From the NCBI GenBank assembly GCA_934307695.1, contig CAKRCS010000003.1, positions 167,443 to 231,442 on the forward strand: a stretch of DNA of 64,000 bases, read 5' to 3'. The position numbers and the translations under genes are program-made. Positions 43,689-52,408 of the stretch are shown here, piece after piece (position 1 is the first letter of the stretch; the number at the start of each line of letters is the position of its first letter). The stretch is from an uncultured Agathobacter sp. (lineage in GTDB: Bacteria; Bacillota; Clostridia; Lachnospirales; Lachnospiraceae). Under the pieces are notes generated by a model, which saw nothing but the letters and a program-made list of their open reading frames with translations, was not told the origin of the DNA and did no database searches.

Positions 43689-43706
43689 TGTACTATCCCT
43701 TGTATC

Positions 43707-44582
43707 CTACCAGCTGATCACTTCGTATCCATCCTCGGTCACAAGCACCTGGATCTCCCACTGTGCAGAAGGCTTGCGATCCTCCGTGTATACTTCCCAG
43801 CCGTTATCATCGTCAATAAAAATATCCGCTTTCCCCATGTTGACCATCGGTTCGATCGTAAACATCATGCCCGGCACCATCAGGATATCGGTGCCTCTCT
43901 TGGTGTTGTAGCCGACCCACGGCTCCTCATGGAACTCAAGTCCGACTCCATGACCGCCAATCTCGCGGACAACAGTATAGCCGTTTTCAAATGCGTGGTC
44001 GTGTACCGCCTGTCCCATATCGCCCAGATAACCCCACGGCTTAACCTGAGCCAGACCAAGCTCCACGCACTCCTTCGTGACCTGTACCAGCTTTTTCTTC
44101 TCCGGGCTTACTTCCCCGATGCAGAACATGCGGGAAGAGTCGGAAAAATATCCATTCAGGATGGTAGAGCAGTCAACGTTGATGATGTCCCCTTCCTTTA
44201 AGATCACCTTCTCCGATGGGAATCCGTGACATACCTGATCGTTGACCGAGGTACATACACTGTACGGATAGCCTTCATAATTGAGTGGTGCAGGGATTCC
44301 TCCCATCTGCGTTGTCATGTCATATACGATCTTATCGATCTCCGCCGTGTTCATTCCGGCATGGATATGTGCCTCGATGTAGTCAAGCACCGCAACATTG
44401 ATCTTGGCGCTCTCCTTAATTCCTGCGATCTGCTCCGGTGTTTTGATCATGTCGTGCGTCGGAACCTTGTGTCCCAATGCCGCAGCCTGTGCGATCTTCT
44501 CGTCAAAAGCTGCGTGGCATGCCTTGTACTTACGTCCGCTTCCGCACCAGCACGGATCGTTTCTTCCAATTTTTACTGCCAT
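43707..44582 (-). CDS. map: Methionine aminopeptidase with N-terminal SEC-C motif
   Basis: 291 residues from ATG 44582 (AAGG upstream). An N-terminal SEC-C zinc motif (GRNDPCWCGSGRKYKACH) is fused to a type I methionine aminopeptidase domain; metal ligands lie in VNVDCSTILNGYFSDSS, GHGVGLEFHEEP and TIEPMVN. It removes initiator Met. The SEC-C extension is common in clostridial MAPs and may attach the enzyme to ribosomes or SecA-linked proteins. Confidence 0.94.
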   Translation of the reverse strand: MAVKIGRNDPCWCGSGRKYKACHAAFDEKIAQAAALGHKVPTHDMIKTPEQIAGIKESAKINVAVLDYIEAHIHAGMNTAEIDKIVYDMTTQMGGIPAPLNYEGYPYSVCTSVNDQVCHGFPSEKVILKEGDIINVDCSTILNGYFSDSSRMFCIGEVSPEKKKLVQVTKECVELGLAQVKPWGYLGDMGQAVHDHAFENGYTVVREIGGHGVGLEFHEEPWVGYNTKRGTDILMVPGMMFTIEPMVNMGKADIFIDDDNGWEVYTEDRKPSAQWEIQVLVTEDGYEVISW

Positions 44583-44611
44583 TTTCCTTGTCTTCTTTCT
44601 TTTTCTGATTC

Positions 44612-45310
44612 TCATTTATCCCAATGTGTCAGGGTTACATTGCCAAAATCGACTCTGCCCCACACATCCTCTTCAATCGTGTAGTCCTGCGTTTTTAAAA
44701 ACTGCTGATACGCATCCGCGGTAAAGTCAAAATCCGCTTCATCCATCCCCTGCGTGTTCGCATATATGTACTGCATCTTCTGCGCATAAGCCATCCGGCG
44801 CATCGTCTGCCCGATGTCCTCCTGACTGATCCCAAGGCGTTCTGCCTTTCCGTAATCGTCAAGCTCCGTCCAATACTCTCTGGTCTTCTCCGCGAGGGCA
44901 TCTTCCTCCTCCTGGCTTAAGCTGATCTCCTCCGCTACCGCCATCTGATAGAATATCTCATCGTGCAGTGCCATCTGGATCGCCGCATTGCGCGCCGCAG
45001 TCCGGATATAGGTATTGTTTGCATGCAGATTCCAGTAAATGTTCGTGTCCTTCGGATTATAAATATACGCCTGCCGCTCTACCTCGTCCTCCTCGTACGC
45101 CACATAGAACGCAAGCTGGCGCAGGGTAAGCGGGCTTTCGTTCACCTTCGCAGCCACCAGCTCCAGGGAATCCTTATAGACGAGCATCGTCCTGCCCTGT
45201 CCACGCTGATAGCTTCTTACCGCCATCACTGCCAGAATAACGAGCAATACGGCCGTGACGCACCATTTTTTTACCGGAAATGCAAGCACATCTTTTTGTA
45301 ATTGTTCCAT
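44612..45310 (-). CDS. Membrane-anchored SurA-N-like protein without isomerase domain
   Basis: 232 residues. One membrane helix at about 15-32, then an all-helical extracytoplasmic domain resembling the SurA/PrsA N-terminal chaperone region (LRQLAFYVAYEEDEVERQAY, ...RNAAIQMALHDEIFYQMA..., EDIGQTMRRMAYAQKMQYI). The parvulin domain is missing. It may be a foldase partner for secreted proteins, or an unrelated helical protein. 29 bases before map and after the NlpC/P60 gene. Confidence 0.7.
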   Translation of the reverse strand: MEQLQKDVLAFPVKKWCVTAVLLVILAVMAVRSYQRGQGRTMLVYKDSLELVAAKVNESPLTLRQLAFYVAYEEDEVERQAYIYNPKDTNIYWNLHANNTYIRTAARNAAIQMALHDEIFYQMAVAEEISLSQEEEDALAEKTREYWTELDDYGKAERLGISQEDIGQTMRRMAYAQKMQYIYANTQGMDEADFDFTADAYQQFLKTQDYTIEEDVWGRVDFGNVTLTHWDK

Positions 45311-45376
45311 CCGTATTGTCTTTTTCTCCGATTTTATTTATTCATACCGGCTGTCGATCTGTGGTCTTGGCAGAGC

Positions 45377-46702
45377 CTATACCAGTCTTCTGATCGCTGT
45401 GATCTTGTGACAGTTGACGGAGCGGTTGCTGGTGATGCCAGCCTTGGTAGACTGTGCCTCCACGATCTTGCCGTCTCCCATGTAGATTGCCACATGTCCG
45501 TCATACACGACAACGTCTCCCAGCTGCATGTTGTTGTAGGATACCGGCTGTCCGGAGCCCTTAAAGGACTGGGAATAACGCGGTGTGCTGATTCCAAAAT
45601 GCTCGTAGATCAGATGGACAAAGCCGGAGCAGTCTGCCCCCTGTGTCAGGCTGTTGCCGCCCCACTTGTACGGATTACCGACAAACTGCAGCGCATACGC
45701 TACAACATCCTCACCGGATACATCCGTCACCGGGCTTGGATTGTAGGAGTCATCGGTAAGGTATGCCGCTGAGCCCAGTGAATTTGCCTGTCCGGTTCCG
45801 CCGCCCTCATAGGTAGCTGCATCCGCTCTTGCTGCGGCAGCCTCAAGCTGTCTTATGATCTCCTCCTCCTTGGAGATCGTCGACTTGTACTGGTCTCTCA
45901 TATCCTCAAGTGATGCAAGCTGCGTCGCATAGGTTCTCTTCTGATCCTTGATGTCTGAGATCATCGCGGCAAGCTCGTCCTCATCTGCCTTTAAGGATGC
46001 AAGCTTGGACTCAAGGCTGCTCTGCTTCTCCTCAGCCTCTCCCTGCAAGGCGACAAGATCAGCCATCTCCTGTGCAAGCTGTGTATTCAGATCCTCCACG
46101 GCCTGCAGGCTGGTCTTGTACTTGTCCATCAGCTTGCGGTCGGACGCATACACATCCGCAATATACTCCACTCTCGTCAGCATATCTGCCAGTCCGTCCG
46201 CCTCAAGGATTGCCGTCCAGAAAGACTCCTGCTGCTTATTTTCATACATAAACTGGATGCGGAGCTTCATTGCCTCATACTCCTCATCGAGCGTGTCCTG
46301 CGCCACAACAAGATCTGCCGCCGCCTGCTCGATCTCTGCCTGTTTGTCCTCAATCTGGCTGCATAACTCCTCCAGCTCCTGCTTGGTCGTGTTCAGTTCC
46401 TCGTTGGTCGCATCGATCTTCTGCTCAAGCTTTCTTCTCTTGCTCTGTGCATCGGAAAGCTGATCCTCAAGATCCCCCTGCGCATCCTTGACATCATCGA
46501 TCTTGTCGTTGGTGTCATTCAGGTTGCTCTGTGCCTCGTCCCTCTTCTGCTCATGCTCTGCGGTTGCTAAAACCTCGACCGTGCCGTTTAAAAAGGCCGG
46601 AAGCCACTCGATTGCCGGAGTGCTGACAGCCATTGCCAGAATTGCGGCTGCACAGACTGCCTTCGTTCTGAAATTGTTGTTGTTTCGGAATGAACGCATC
46701 AT
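45377..46702 (-). CDS. Secreted coiled-coil NlpC/P60 peptidoglycan hydrolase
   Basis: 441 residues. Signal peptide (about 1-35), a long coiled coil of the PcsB/CwlO type (about 45-290), a short linker and a C-terminal NlpC/P60 domain (about 325-441) with catalytic Cys in ADCSGFVHLIY and His in YDGHVAIYMGDG. It cuts peptidoglycan stem peptides and is expected to be held at the division or growth site by its coiled coil through FtsEX-like partners. Start ATG 46702 with AGAGGTG 7 bases upstream. Confidence 0.92.
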   Translation of the reverse strand: MMRSFRNNNNFRTKAVCAAAILAMAVSTPAIEWLPAFLNGTVEVLATAEHEQKRDEAQSNLNDTNDKIDDVKDAQGDLEDQLSDAQSKRRKLEQKIDATNEELNTTKQELEELCSQIEDKQAEIEQAAADLVVAQDTLDEEYEAMKLRIQFMYENKQQESFWTAILEADGLADMLTRVEYIADVYASDRKLMDKYKTSLQAVEDLNTQLAQEMADLVALQGEAEEKQSSLESKLASLKADEDELAAMISDIKDQKRTYATQLASLEDMRDQYKSTISKEEEIIRQLEAAAARADAATYEGGGTGQANSLGSAAYLTDDSYNPSPVTDVSGEDVVAYALQFVGNPYKWGGNSLTQGADCSGFVHLIYEHFGISTPRYSQSFKGSGQPVSYNNMQLGDVVVYDGHVAIYMGDGKIVEAQSTKAGITSNRSVNCHKITAIRRLV

Positions 46703-46835
46703 ATCGTATCACCTCTTTTAAAAAAAGTACATATTTTTCCTTATACTTTTTCTATTTTGACACAATCATATGAATTTTTCCACCTATTTTTTTTGGCAAT
46801 GCAAGGAAATCCTTCTTTTGCTGCATAAAAATGGC

Positions 46836-46870
46836 AAACACCCGGACAATTCGCTTTTGTCCGGGCGTTT
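46836..46870 (-). terminator. Terminator of sipL
   Basis: Hairpin ACGCCCGGACAA / TTGTCCGGGTGT, tail TTTGCCATTTTT on the minus strand, starting right after the sipL stop. Confidence 0.7.
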
Positions 46871-46875
46871 TTGCG

Positions 46876-48441
46876 TCATACACTTATCTTTTTTACAATG
46901 ATCAGTTTCGTTCCGGGACGTATACTTGCAATCTTTCGATTATTTGTCTCCGCAATCTCGTCCATGGTCGTATGGTAGCGCTTTGCGATATCCCACAGCT
47001 CCTCTTTCTCCTGCACGATGTAGCCGACAAGTCCCGGCTGCGCAGTCAGTTCTTCCATATTAAGGGGCTGTGTATCGATCGCTGCGATCTTCTCAAAGCA
47101 GTTCTCCGAAAAAGCAAGCACCGCGATGCGGAATGCCGTCTTGACCTCAAACTCGCTGCTGTCGAGCAGATTGACCGTGACCATATCCATGCCCGCTGTA
47201 TAATCAAACCATGTATCTGCCTGCATACCCGTGACCTCCACAAGCTGTTCAAACGGCAGCATGACCTGTGTGTGTGCAATCGGGAAATTATCCTCCGCTG
47301 TCAGGTACAGGATATGCACGGTAACGATTCCCTCGAACAATACTCCGTTTTCCTGCGGGGTTGCCCGGTCGATCGTGACCTTTGCCGTGCAGGAACAGAT
47401 CTGCAGGATCTTCTCCTGATTGGACTCCATCGCCACGGTATCGGTAAGGCGCACCTTCGCCTCGTTCTTCATCTGGAAGCACATGGATGCACATTTTTCC
47501 TTTTTCAACAGCAGCTGCCGGTTCAGGGAATATGCATCCAGCAGTACCGGGATCTTTTTCTCACTCCAGATCTTGTAATCCACCGCAAAGGAGATGTCGA
47601 TACCGATGACGCGCAGCTCGCCGTCGTAATCGTTTCTCGGCTCGATCTCCACGCTTTCCGGCCGGATCTTCACCCAGAGGATCTGCGTCGGTTCCTCGCC
47701 TAAGCTGATGCCTTCCACATCACTCGAAAACGGCAGCACCGTCTCCAGCCACTGCACCTGATCTTCCTCATCCCCGGCGTAAAGCACGCTGACATACACG
47801 TCGCCCTGGATGTGCAGCTTTCCGTTTTGCAGGCTGCTCTCCGTTCCCCGCAGGCGCACATCGCTCCACAGGATACGGTTGATGTTCGGCTTCGCGGTCG
47901 GAAGTGTGATCTCGTTGTGAAAGCGGATGATGTCCCGCTCCGCAGCCACCGCGTTAAGAAGCTCCCGCTCCGCCACCTTCTGCTGGCATCCTGCATCATC
48001 CTCCAAGCCGCCCGCGATCTCCTCCTCGATCTGTTCCTCCACGACCGCCTTTAGATTGGCTACCGCACGGATCGAGAGCTTTCTGGAATTGATGATCCCG
48101 ACGGACAGATCCTCCAGCTCCCCGCTCACGCGGATCGGATCCATCTCCTGCGCACCCTCCATGACCAGCTTCTCCTGAAATGGAATTGAGCCGCTTAAGA
48201 CCTCCAGCTTGTGGTTGTCGTCGTCGCTGCGGTACAGCACGCGAAATTCCAGCTTGCCGTTGATCCAGAGAGACTGGTTTGTAAGCTTCGTCTCCTCAAA
48301 TACGATTGTCCCATCGGTATGTATGATTTTAATAACATCCGGCTTATTATCCTTTACGATGTAATCATCGTCCAGCGTGATCTGGGAAAATGCCCTGTTT
48401 TTTTCTCTTGTCTGCTTTATCATCCGGCTATTTAATTCCAA
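46876..48441 (-). CDS. sipL: SipL-like SPOCS/LysM protein
   Basis: 521 residues from a TTG at 48441, which has GGAGGG 7 bases upstream and gives the usual family start MELNSR...SQITLDDDY; an ATG at 48423 lacks a ribosome site. Three DUF3794/SPOCS repeats (about 30-160, 175-300, 320-440) precede a C-terminal LysM domain (about 474-519, GYIVQEKEELWDIAKRYHTT). In Clostridioides SipL binds SpoIVA through LysM and is needed for spore coat assembly. Its ribosome site is within the terminator hairpin of veg. Confidence 0.88.
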   Translation of the reverse strand: MELNSRMIKQTREKNRAFSQITLDDDYIVKDNKPDVIKIIHTDGTIVFEETKLTNQSLWINGKLEFRVLYRSDDDNHKLEVLSGSIPFQEKLVMEGAQEMDPIRVSGELEDLSVGIINSRKLSIRAVANLKAVVEEQIEEEIAGGLEDDAGCQQKVAERELLNAVAAERDIIRFHNEITLPTAKPNINRILWSDVRLRGTESSLQNGKLHIQGDVYVSVLYAGDEEDQVQWLETVLPFSSDVEGISLGEEPTQILWVKIRPESVEIEPRNDYDGELRVIGIDISFAVDYKIWSEKKIPVLLDAYSLNRQLLLKKEKCASMCFQMKNEAKVRLTDTVAMESNQEKILQICSCTAKVTIDRATPQENGVLFEGIVTVHILYLTAEDNFPIAHTQVMLPFEQLVEVTGMQADTWFDYTAGMDMVTVNLLDSSEFEVKTAFRIAVLAFSENCFEKIAAIDTQPLNMEELTAQPGLVGYIVQEKEELWDIAKRYHTTMDEIAETNNRKIASIRPGTKLIIVKKISV

Positions 48442-48493
48442 AAAAAAACCCTCCGCATTGAACTTTGTATAAATACTTATTCAACGCAAAGGG
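48440..48493 (-). terminator. veg terminator hairpin that includes the sipL ribosome site
   Basis: Arms CCCTTTGCGTTGAA (48493-48480) and TTCAATGCGGAGGG (48462-48449), then nine T residues. The GGAGGG that serves the TTG start of sipL is the end of the second arm, so read-through RNA would have this site paired. Confidence 0.75.
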
Positions 48494-48517
48494 ATTTTAT
48501 TCATTCCGCAGGAAATA

Positions 48518-48763
48518 TCAGCACAATTTCATGCGAATATCTTTTGTGATAACATCGGTATAAGAAAAGGAAAGTAACTGTGGAGGATTCTGATCTCTCT
48601 CGTCATCAACCAAGACCGTGAATACACTTGGATAAGCTTTCTGGATAACACCTTCCTGAATGTCGACTTTGTTACGGCCACGATCCAACTGAATAACGAC
48701 CCTGTTTCCGCATTGCTGACGTATGGATGAGCGAACCTTGTTAAGGATTGACTGTTGTTCCAT
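48518..48763 (-). CDS. veg: Veg family protein
   Basis: 81 residues from ATG 48763 (AAGGAGG 5 bases upstream). Sequence VRSSIRQQCGNRVVIQLDRG, then GRNKVDIQEGVIQKAYPSVF, is diagnostic for Veg, a small strongly expressed protein of Firmicutes that influences biofilm matrix genes and spore outgrowth in Bacillus. Strong promoter at 48821-48849. Confidence 0.93.
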   Translation of the reverse strand: MEQQSILNKVRSSIRQQCGNRVVIQLDRGRNKVDIQEGVIQKAYPSVFTVLVDDERDQNPPQLLSFSYTDVITKDIRMKLC

Positions 48764-48795
48764 AACTACCTCCTTTATTTTGCGCATTGTTTACA

Positions 48796-48849
48796 ACACA
48801 ATACCATATATTGTGTTTTTAGTATAGCAAAGTGTTAAAGTTTTGACAA
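48796..48849 (-). promoter_or_regulatory. Promoter of veg with leader inverted repeat
   Basis: Minus strand TTGTCA (48849-48844), 17 bases, TATACT (48826-48821). An 8-base perfect inverted repeat ACACAATA-5-TATTGTGT (48816-48796) begins at about the transcription start and may form a 5' stabilising hairpin or an operator. Confidence 0.75.
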
Positions 48850-48867
48850 TAGGGCAAAAGTACCTGT

Positions 48868-49287
48868 TTATTCAAAAACAACAGGCAGGTCGATCGCTTC
48901 CAATTTGACTACAATATATGGAAAAGTCTCCGTCTGGCTCACGCTTTCCCCATCCTTCGGACCGTATAATTCCGTCTTAAAGCAGACTGCATTCTCGGTC
49001 AGATACAGCTCCTTTACCTGTATGCTGTATCCGTTGGTCTGCTGTTTTCCGTAGCCGTTTGCAATATATGTATATCCCCCATCCGTAAAAGTCAGCTTAA
49101 AGCACTCCCCCTTTTTCTGCTCGATCTCCTGCAAGAGTTCTTCCGGTATATCTGCTTCCTTCGGCACCGTAAAGCTTAAATCCCTGATCTTATCCGTCTT
49201 TGTTGTGGTAAATGCACAGCCGCCTGCCGCAAGGCACATTGTAAGCGCCAGCAGCCCGGCTATGATCCGCTTAACCCGCTTGTTCAC
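48868..49287 (-). CDS. Lipoprotein, unknown
   Basis: 139 residues with a lipoprotein signal (basic start, hydrophobic core, lipobox LAAGGC, Cys about residue 26). The mature part of about 115 residues is beta-rich and not assigned. No partner genes: plsC upstream ends in a terminator and veg follows with its own promoter. Confidence 0.75.
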   Translation of the reverse strand: MNKRVKRIIAGLLALTMCLAAGGCAFTTTKTDKIRDLSFTVPKEADIPEELLQEIEQKKGECFKLTFTDGGYTYIANGYGKQQTNGYSIQVKELYLTENAVCFKTELYGPKDGESVSQTETFPYIVVKLEAIDLPVVFE

Positions 49288-49384
49288 ATGCTGCTCCCGA
49301 CATCTTCTTTCTACCTATTCTATTCGGTTACTGCTTATCCTATGAAAAAAGCCTCAGGGAAAGGATTTTCCTATAAAGTAAAAA

Positions 49385-49407
49385 AACAGCCCGGAAGCTC
49401 CGGGCTG
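49385..49407 (-). terminator. Terminator of plsC
   Basis: Perfect 10-base arms ACAGCCCGGA / TCCGGGCTGT, 3-base loop, seven T residues on the minus strand. Confidence 0.85.
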
Positions 49408-49417
49408 TATATTCGCT

Positions 49418-50167
49418 TTATGCTGTTGTACGCTGGCTTAGTTCGTCTGCAAGCATCTGTCCGATCACCCTCTGGCAGTATGCCCCCGGATGTTTCTTAT
49501 CCTCCGGGCTTAATTCGCTAAGCAGGATCGGCGTACCATACGTTATGGTAACCTTCTGCTTGTGAACCCACGGCAGATGATTCTCAAAGATCTCGTCCGT
49601 GCCGATGATCGCCATCGGGATGATCTTGCAGCCGGTCCGCTGTGCGATCTTAAGACTGCCATCCTTAAACGGAAGTAAGGTCTCCGGATGCTCGCGATCC
49701 TTGTTGCGGGTTCCCTCCGGGAAAATGCAGATCGAAATACCGGATTTGACGTACTCGATCGCCTGAAGGATCACTCCCAGGCTTTGCTTAATATCCGAGC
49801 GGTCTATAAACAGGCAGTAGATCCGCTTCATAAACAACGAAAGGAGTGGAACCTTTTGAAGACTGTCCTTCGCAATATATCCGGTCAGTCCCGGACATAA
49901 GGAATAGGTCGTTACCGCGTCAAAAATACCTCTGTGGTTGCCAACATAGAGTACTGCCTCATCCTTCGGTACATTCTCGAAGCCTTTTACCTCAAGTCTC
50001 GTACCGGATATCCACATCACGCAGCGGAATGCCCACTGCACAAACCGCAGTGTCACAAGATCCGCGTGCTTCTTGTTGAATTTACCAATGATCCATTCCA
50101 CTCCCAGAACAAGCGAACCGAGAATGAGATAGAAAAATACAAATATCACTGCAAGTATCGAGCGCAT
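49418..50167 (-). CDS. plsC: 1-acyl-sn-glycerol-3-phosphate acyltransferase
   Basis: 249 residues. An N-terminal membrane helix (about 3-22), then the acyltransferase motifs: NHRGIFD (NHx4D, catalytic His), a basic segment and FPEGTRNKDRE. It adds the second acyl chain to form phosphatidic acid at the membrane. Starts 33 bases after the chemoreceptor gene. Confidence 0.92.
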   Translation of the reverse strand: MRSILAVIFVFFYLILGSLVLGVEWIIGKFNKKHADLVTLRFVQWAFRCVMWISGTRLEVKGFENVPKDEAVLYVGNHRGIFDAVTTYSLCPGLTGYIAKDSLQKVPLLSLFMKRIYCLFIDRSDIKQSLGVILQAIEYVKSGISICIFPEGTRNKDREHPETLLPFKDGSLKIAQRTGCKIIPMAIIGTDEIFENHLPWVHKQKVTITYGTPILLSELSPEDKKHPGAYCQRVIGQMLADELSQRTTA

Positions 50168-50200
50168 CGCGATACCTCCTGTCAGATATGGAATTGCCGG

Positions 50201-52390
50201 CTATACCTGGAACGTTCCAAGGATCTCAACCAGTCGGTCAGAACGGCTCTGCAGTCTTGCAGCTGCCTGCTCCAGATCTTTGGTTACGTTAAGCTGTGTA
50301 CCTGCCGTATCATGTACAGAGGATGAGCATGCCGCAGTCTCCGCGGAAACAGTAGAAATACTCTCAATCGCCTGCAGTGTCTCGTTACGGGATGTGTTCA
50401 TCTCCTCTACGGTACTGCTGATTGTTCCAAGTGCCTGCAGCAGGGAGACAACCTGCTGATTGATCTGCTTGAAGGAATCTGAGGTATCTTCAACTGCACC
50501 GGTCTGGGATGCAACGATGTTCTTTGCCTGTCTTGCGATATCTGCAACATCCTTTGTCTTGCCCGCGATCTCTGTAACAATCGTAGAAATCTTGCCTGCC
50601 GAGGTCTGGCACTGATCCGAGAGCTTGCGGATCTCCTCGGCTACAACAGAGAAGCCTCTTCCTGCCTCACCGGCTCTTGCTGCCTCGATAGACGCATTCA
50701 GAGATAGCAGATTGGTCTGTTCTGCAATATCGTTGATCTCTTTGATAATCTTGTTGATGGTATTTGACTTTTCTTCAAGCTCTTCAATCGCATCAATCAC
50801 ATTCTGAGTGATCGTGGTTGTAGAGTTCGCACTTTCTGTCAATTCCCGAACCGCCGACATACCCTGTGTGATCGTCTCGCTTGCAGAAGAAGAAAGCTTT
50901 CCGATCTCATCCGCATTGACACTCACATCACTGATTTTGCCTGAAAGGGAATCCATCTGGCTCAGACAGTCCTCGGAACCCGTATCCAGCTTGTTCACTC
51001 CGACTTCCAATTCGGATACAACATTCTGAATGTCGCTGGAGGTCTCCATAAAGGTTCCTGATACCTGATTTACATAGGACGCAGCCTCATTGAGCTGTCC
51101 GCTTACTTCATTTACGTGTACGATCAGTTCTTTGACGTGGTCAACCATCTCATTGACTCCGTCACATAACAAGCCGAATTCGTCCTTGTGCTTTCCCGTC
51201 AGGTGAACTGTAAGATTGCCCTTGGAAACCTTGCGGAGCTGCCGGAGGATGTACTGGATCGTTCCTGACATGCTTCGGGAGATCACGGTTCCAAGAAGCA
51301 TCGCGATCAGCGCAACCACAATGGAAAGAACAAATGAAATCTGTTTAATAAAAGTCGTCTGCGCAAGAATTGTAGCTTCCGGTATCAGCGTGCACACCAT
51401 AATATTGCCAAAATCCAGCTTGCTGTAAACAAACAGATACGTTCTGCCGTCAATCATTACATCACTGCTGCCACTATTGTCAACGGATTCTAATGCCGCA
51501 TTATAGAAATCAGTTCCATATACGATCGGATTCTCTAAAACAAGATCTGCATCCGAATAGAACTCTGCGCCATCGGAGGTCGCCATGACCACATAACCGC
51601 CCTCACCCGGATCAATCGACTGCATTGCATCTCTGACAAAGCTGCCATCTAAGTTGACGAGCATGACCACCTTAAGATTGTTGCTCAGCTTCTTGACAAG
51701 ACGGAGCGCATAATTACCCGGATCAAGCCCGGCCTGTGTATCTGCCTCAGCATCTACTCCAAAATAATGCCAGTCATGTTCGCCCGCTAATACAGTCTTT
51801 CCCTGTTCTGTCGCAGTATATGCAGTATAGGCATCTGCATCGATCTTGTTGGATGAGCTCTTGATCGTCTTGCCCTCATCCGCAATAAAGTATACGGAGC
51901 GGAGCCGGGAGTCAAGCGTGATTTTATTCTGGAGCTCTCTTGTGTAGCTTACGTTCGTTGTCACATCCTTGTTCGGATCAGCGGCCTTGTTGAAGTACGC
52001 ATTCAGATCCTCATCGATCAGGTACGACTTAAAATCGGACTTCTCACTATTGACCGCAAGATTCATATAGAGTCCAAGCATGTTGGTACTCTGCTGGGTA
52101 GATTCCTTGTAGCTTTGCACAATTGCATTGGACGCAACTTTATAAGAAACTGTTCCGAGAACAACAATGCCGATGATCGGGACTAAAAATACCGTAATCA
52201 GCCGAAACTGGATGCTCTGGAAAAATTTAACCTCTTTCTTCTCCGTCTTATCCTGCTTCTGCGGCTTCTCTTTTTTCGAAAGCTTTTCCTTCTTTGGTGC
52301 CTTCTCCTGCTTCGGCATTTTTACCTTTTTCAACAATGGTTCTCTCTTCTGTGTCTTTTCTGCTTTTAGTTCTTTGCCCCTCTTCGCCAT
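50201..52390 (-). CDS. Methyl-accepting chemotaxis protein with Lys-rich N-terminal extension
   Basis: 729 residues. Unusually, about 52 cytoplasmic residues come before the first membrane helix, nearly all Lys, Glu, Pro and Gln ([19 protein letters not shown]). Then helix 1 (about 58-80), a double-Cache-like outer domain (about 85-345), helix 2 (about 350-370), HAMP, and a signalling domain with [24 protein letters not shown]. It starts 18 bases after the alpha-amylase gene in the maltodextrin locus, so a starch-derived ligand is likely but unproven. Confidence 0.92.
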   Translation of the reverse strand: MAKRGKELKAEKTQKREPLLKKVKMPKQEKAPKKEKLSKKEKPQKQDKTEKKEVKFFQSIQFRLITVFLVPIIGIVVLGTVSYKVASNAIVQSYKESTQQSTNMLGLYMNLAVNSEKSDFKSYLIDEDLNAYFNKAADPNKDVTTNVSYTRELQNKITLDSRLRSVYFIADEGKTIKSSSNKIDADAYTAYTATEQGKTVLAGEHDWHYFGVDAEADTQAGLDPGNYALRLVKKLSNNLKVVMLVNLDGSFVRDAMQSIDPGEGGYVVMATSDGAEFYSDADLVLENPIVYGTDFYNAALESVDNSGSSDVMIDGRTYLFVYSKLDFGNIMVCTLIPEATILAQTTFIKQISFVLSIVVALIAMLLGTVISRSMSGTIQYILRQLRKVSKGNLTVHLTGKHKDEFGLLCDGVNEMVDHVKELIVHVNEVSGQLNEAASYVNQVSGTFMETSSDIQNVVSELEVGVNKLDTGSEDCLSQMDSLSGKISDVSVNADEIGKLSSSASETITQGMSAVRELTESANSTTTITQNVIDAIEELEEKSNTINKIIKEINDIAEQTNLLSLNASIEAARAGEAGRGFSVVAEEIRKLSDQCQTSAGKISTIVTEIAGKTKDVADIARQAKNIVASQTGAVEDTSDSFKQINQQVVSLLQALGTISSTVEEMNTSRNETLQAIESISTVSAETAACSSSVHDTAGTQLNVTKDLEQAAARLQSRSDRLVEILGTFQV

Positions 52391-52408
52391 TGTGCCTTAT
52401 CCCCCTTG

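Noticed and set aside
46831..47703. 290-codon plus-strand open frame
   Set aside because: Opposite sipL, no ribosome site, covers a terminator; shadow frame.
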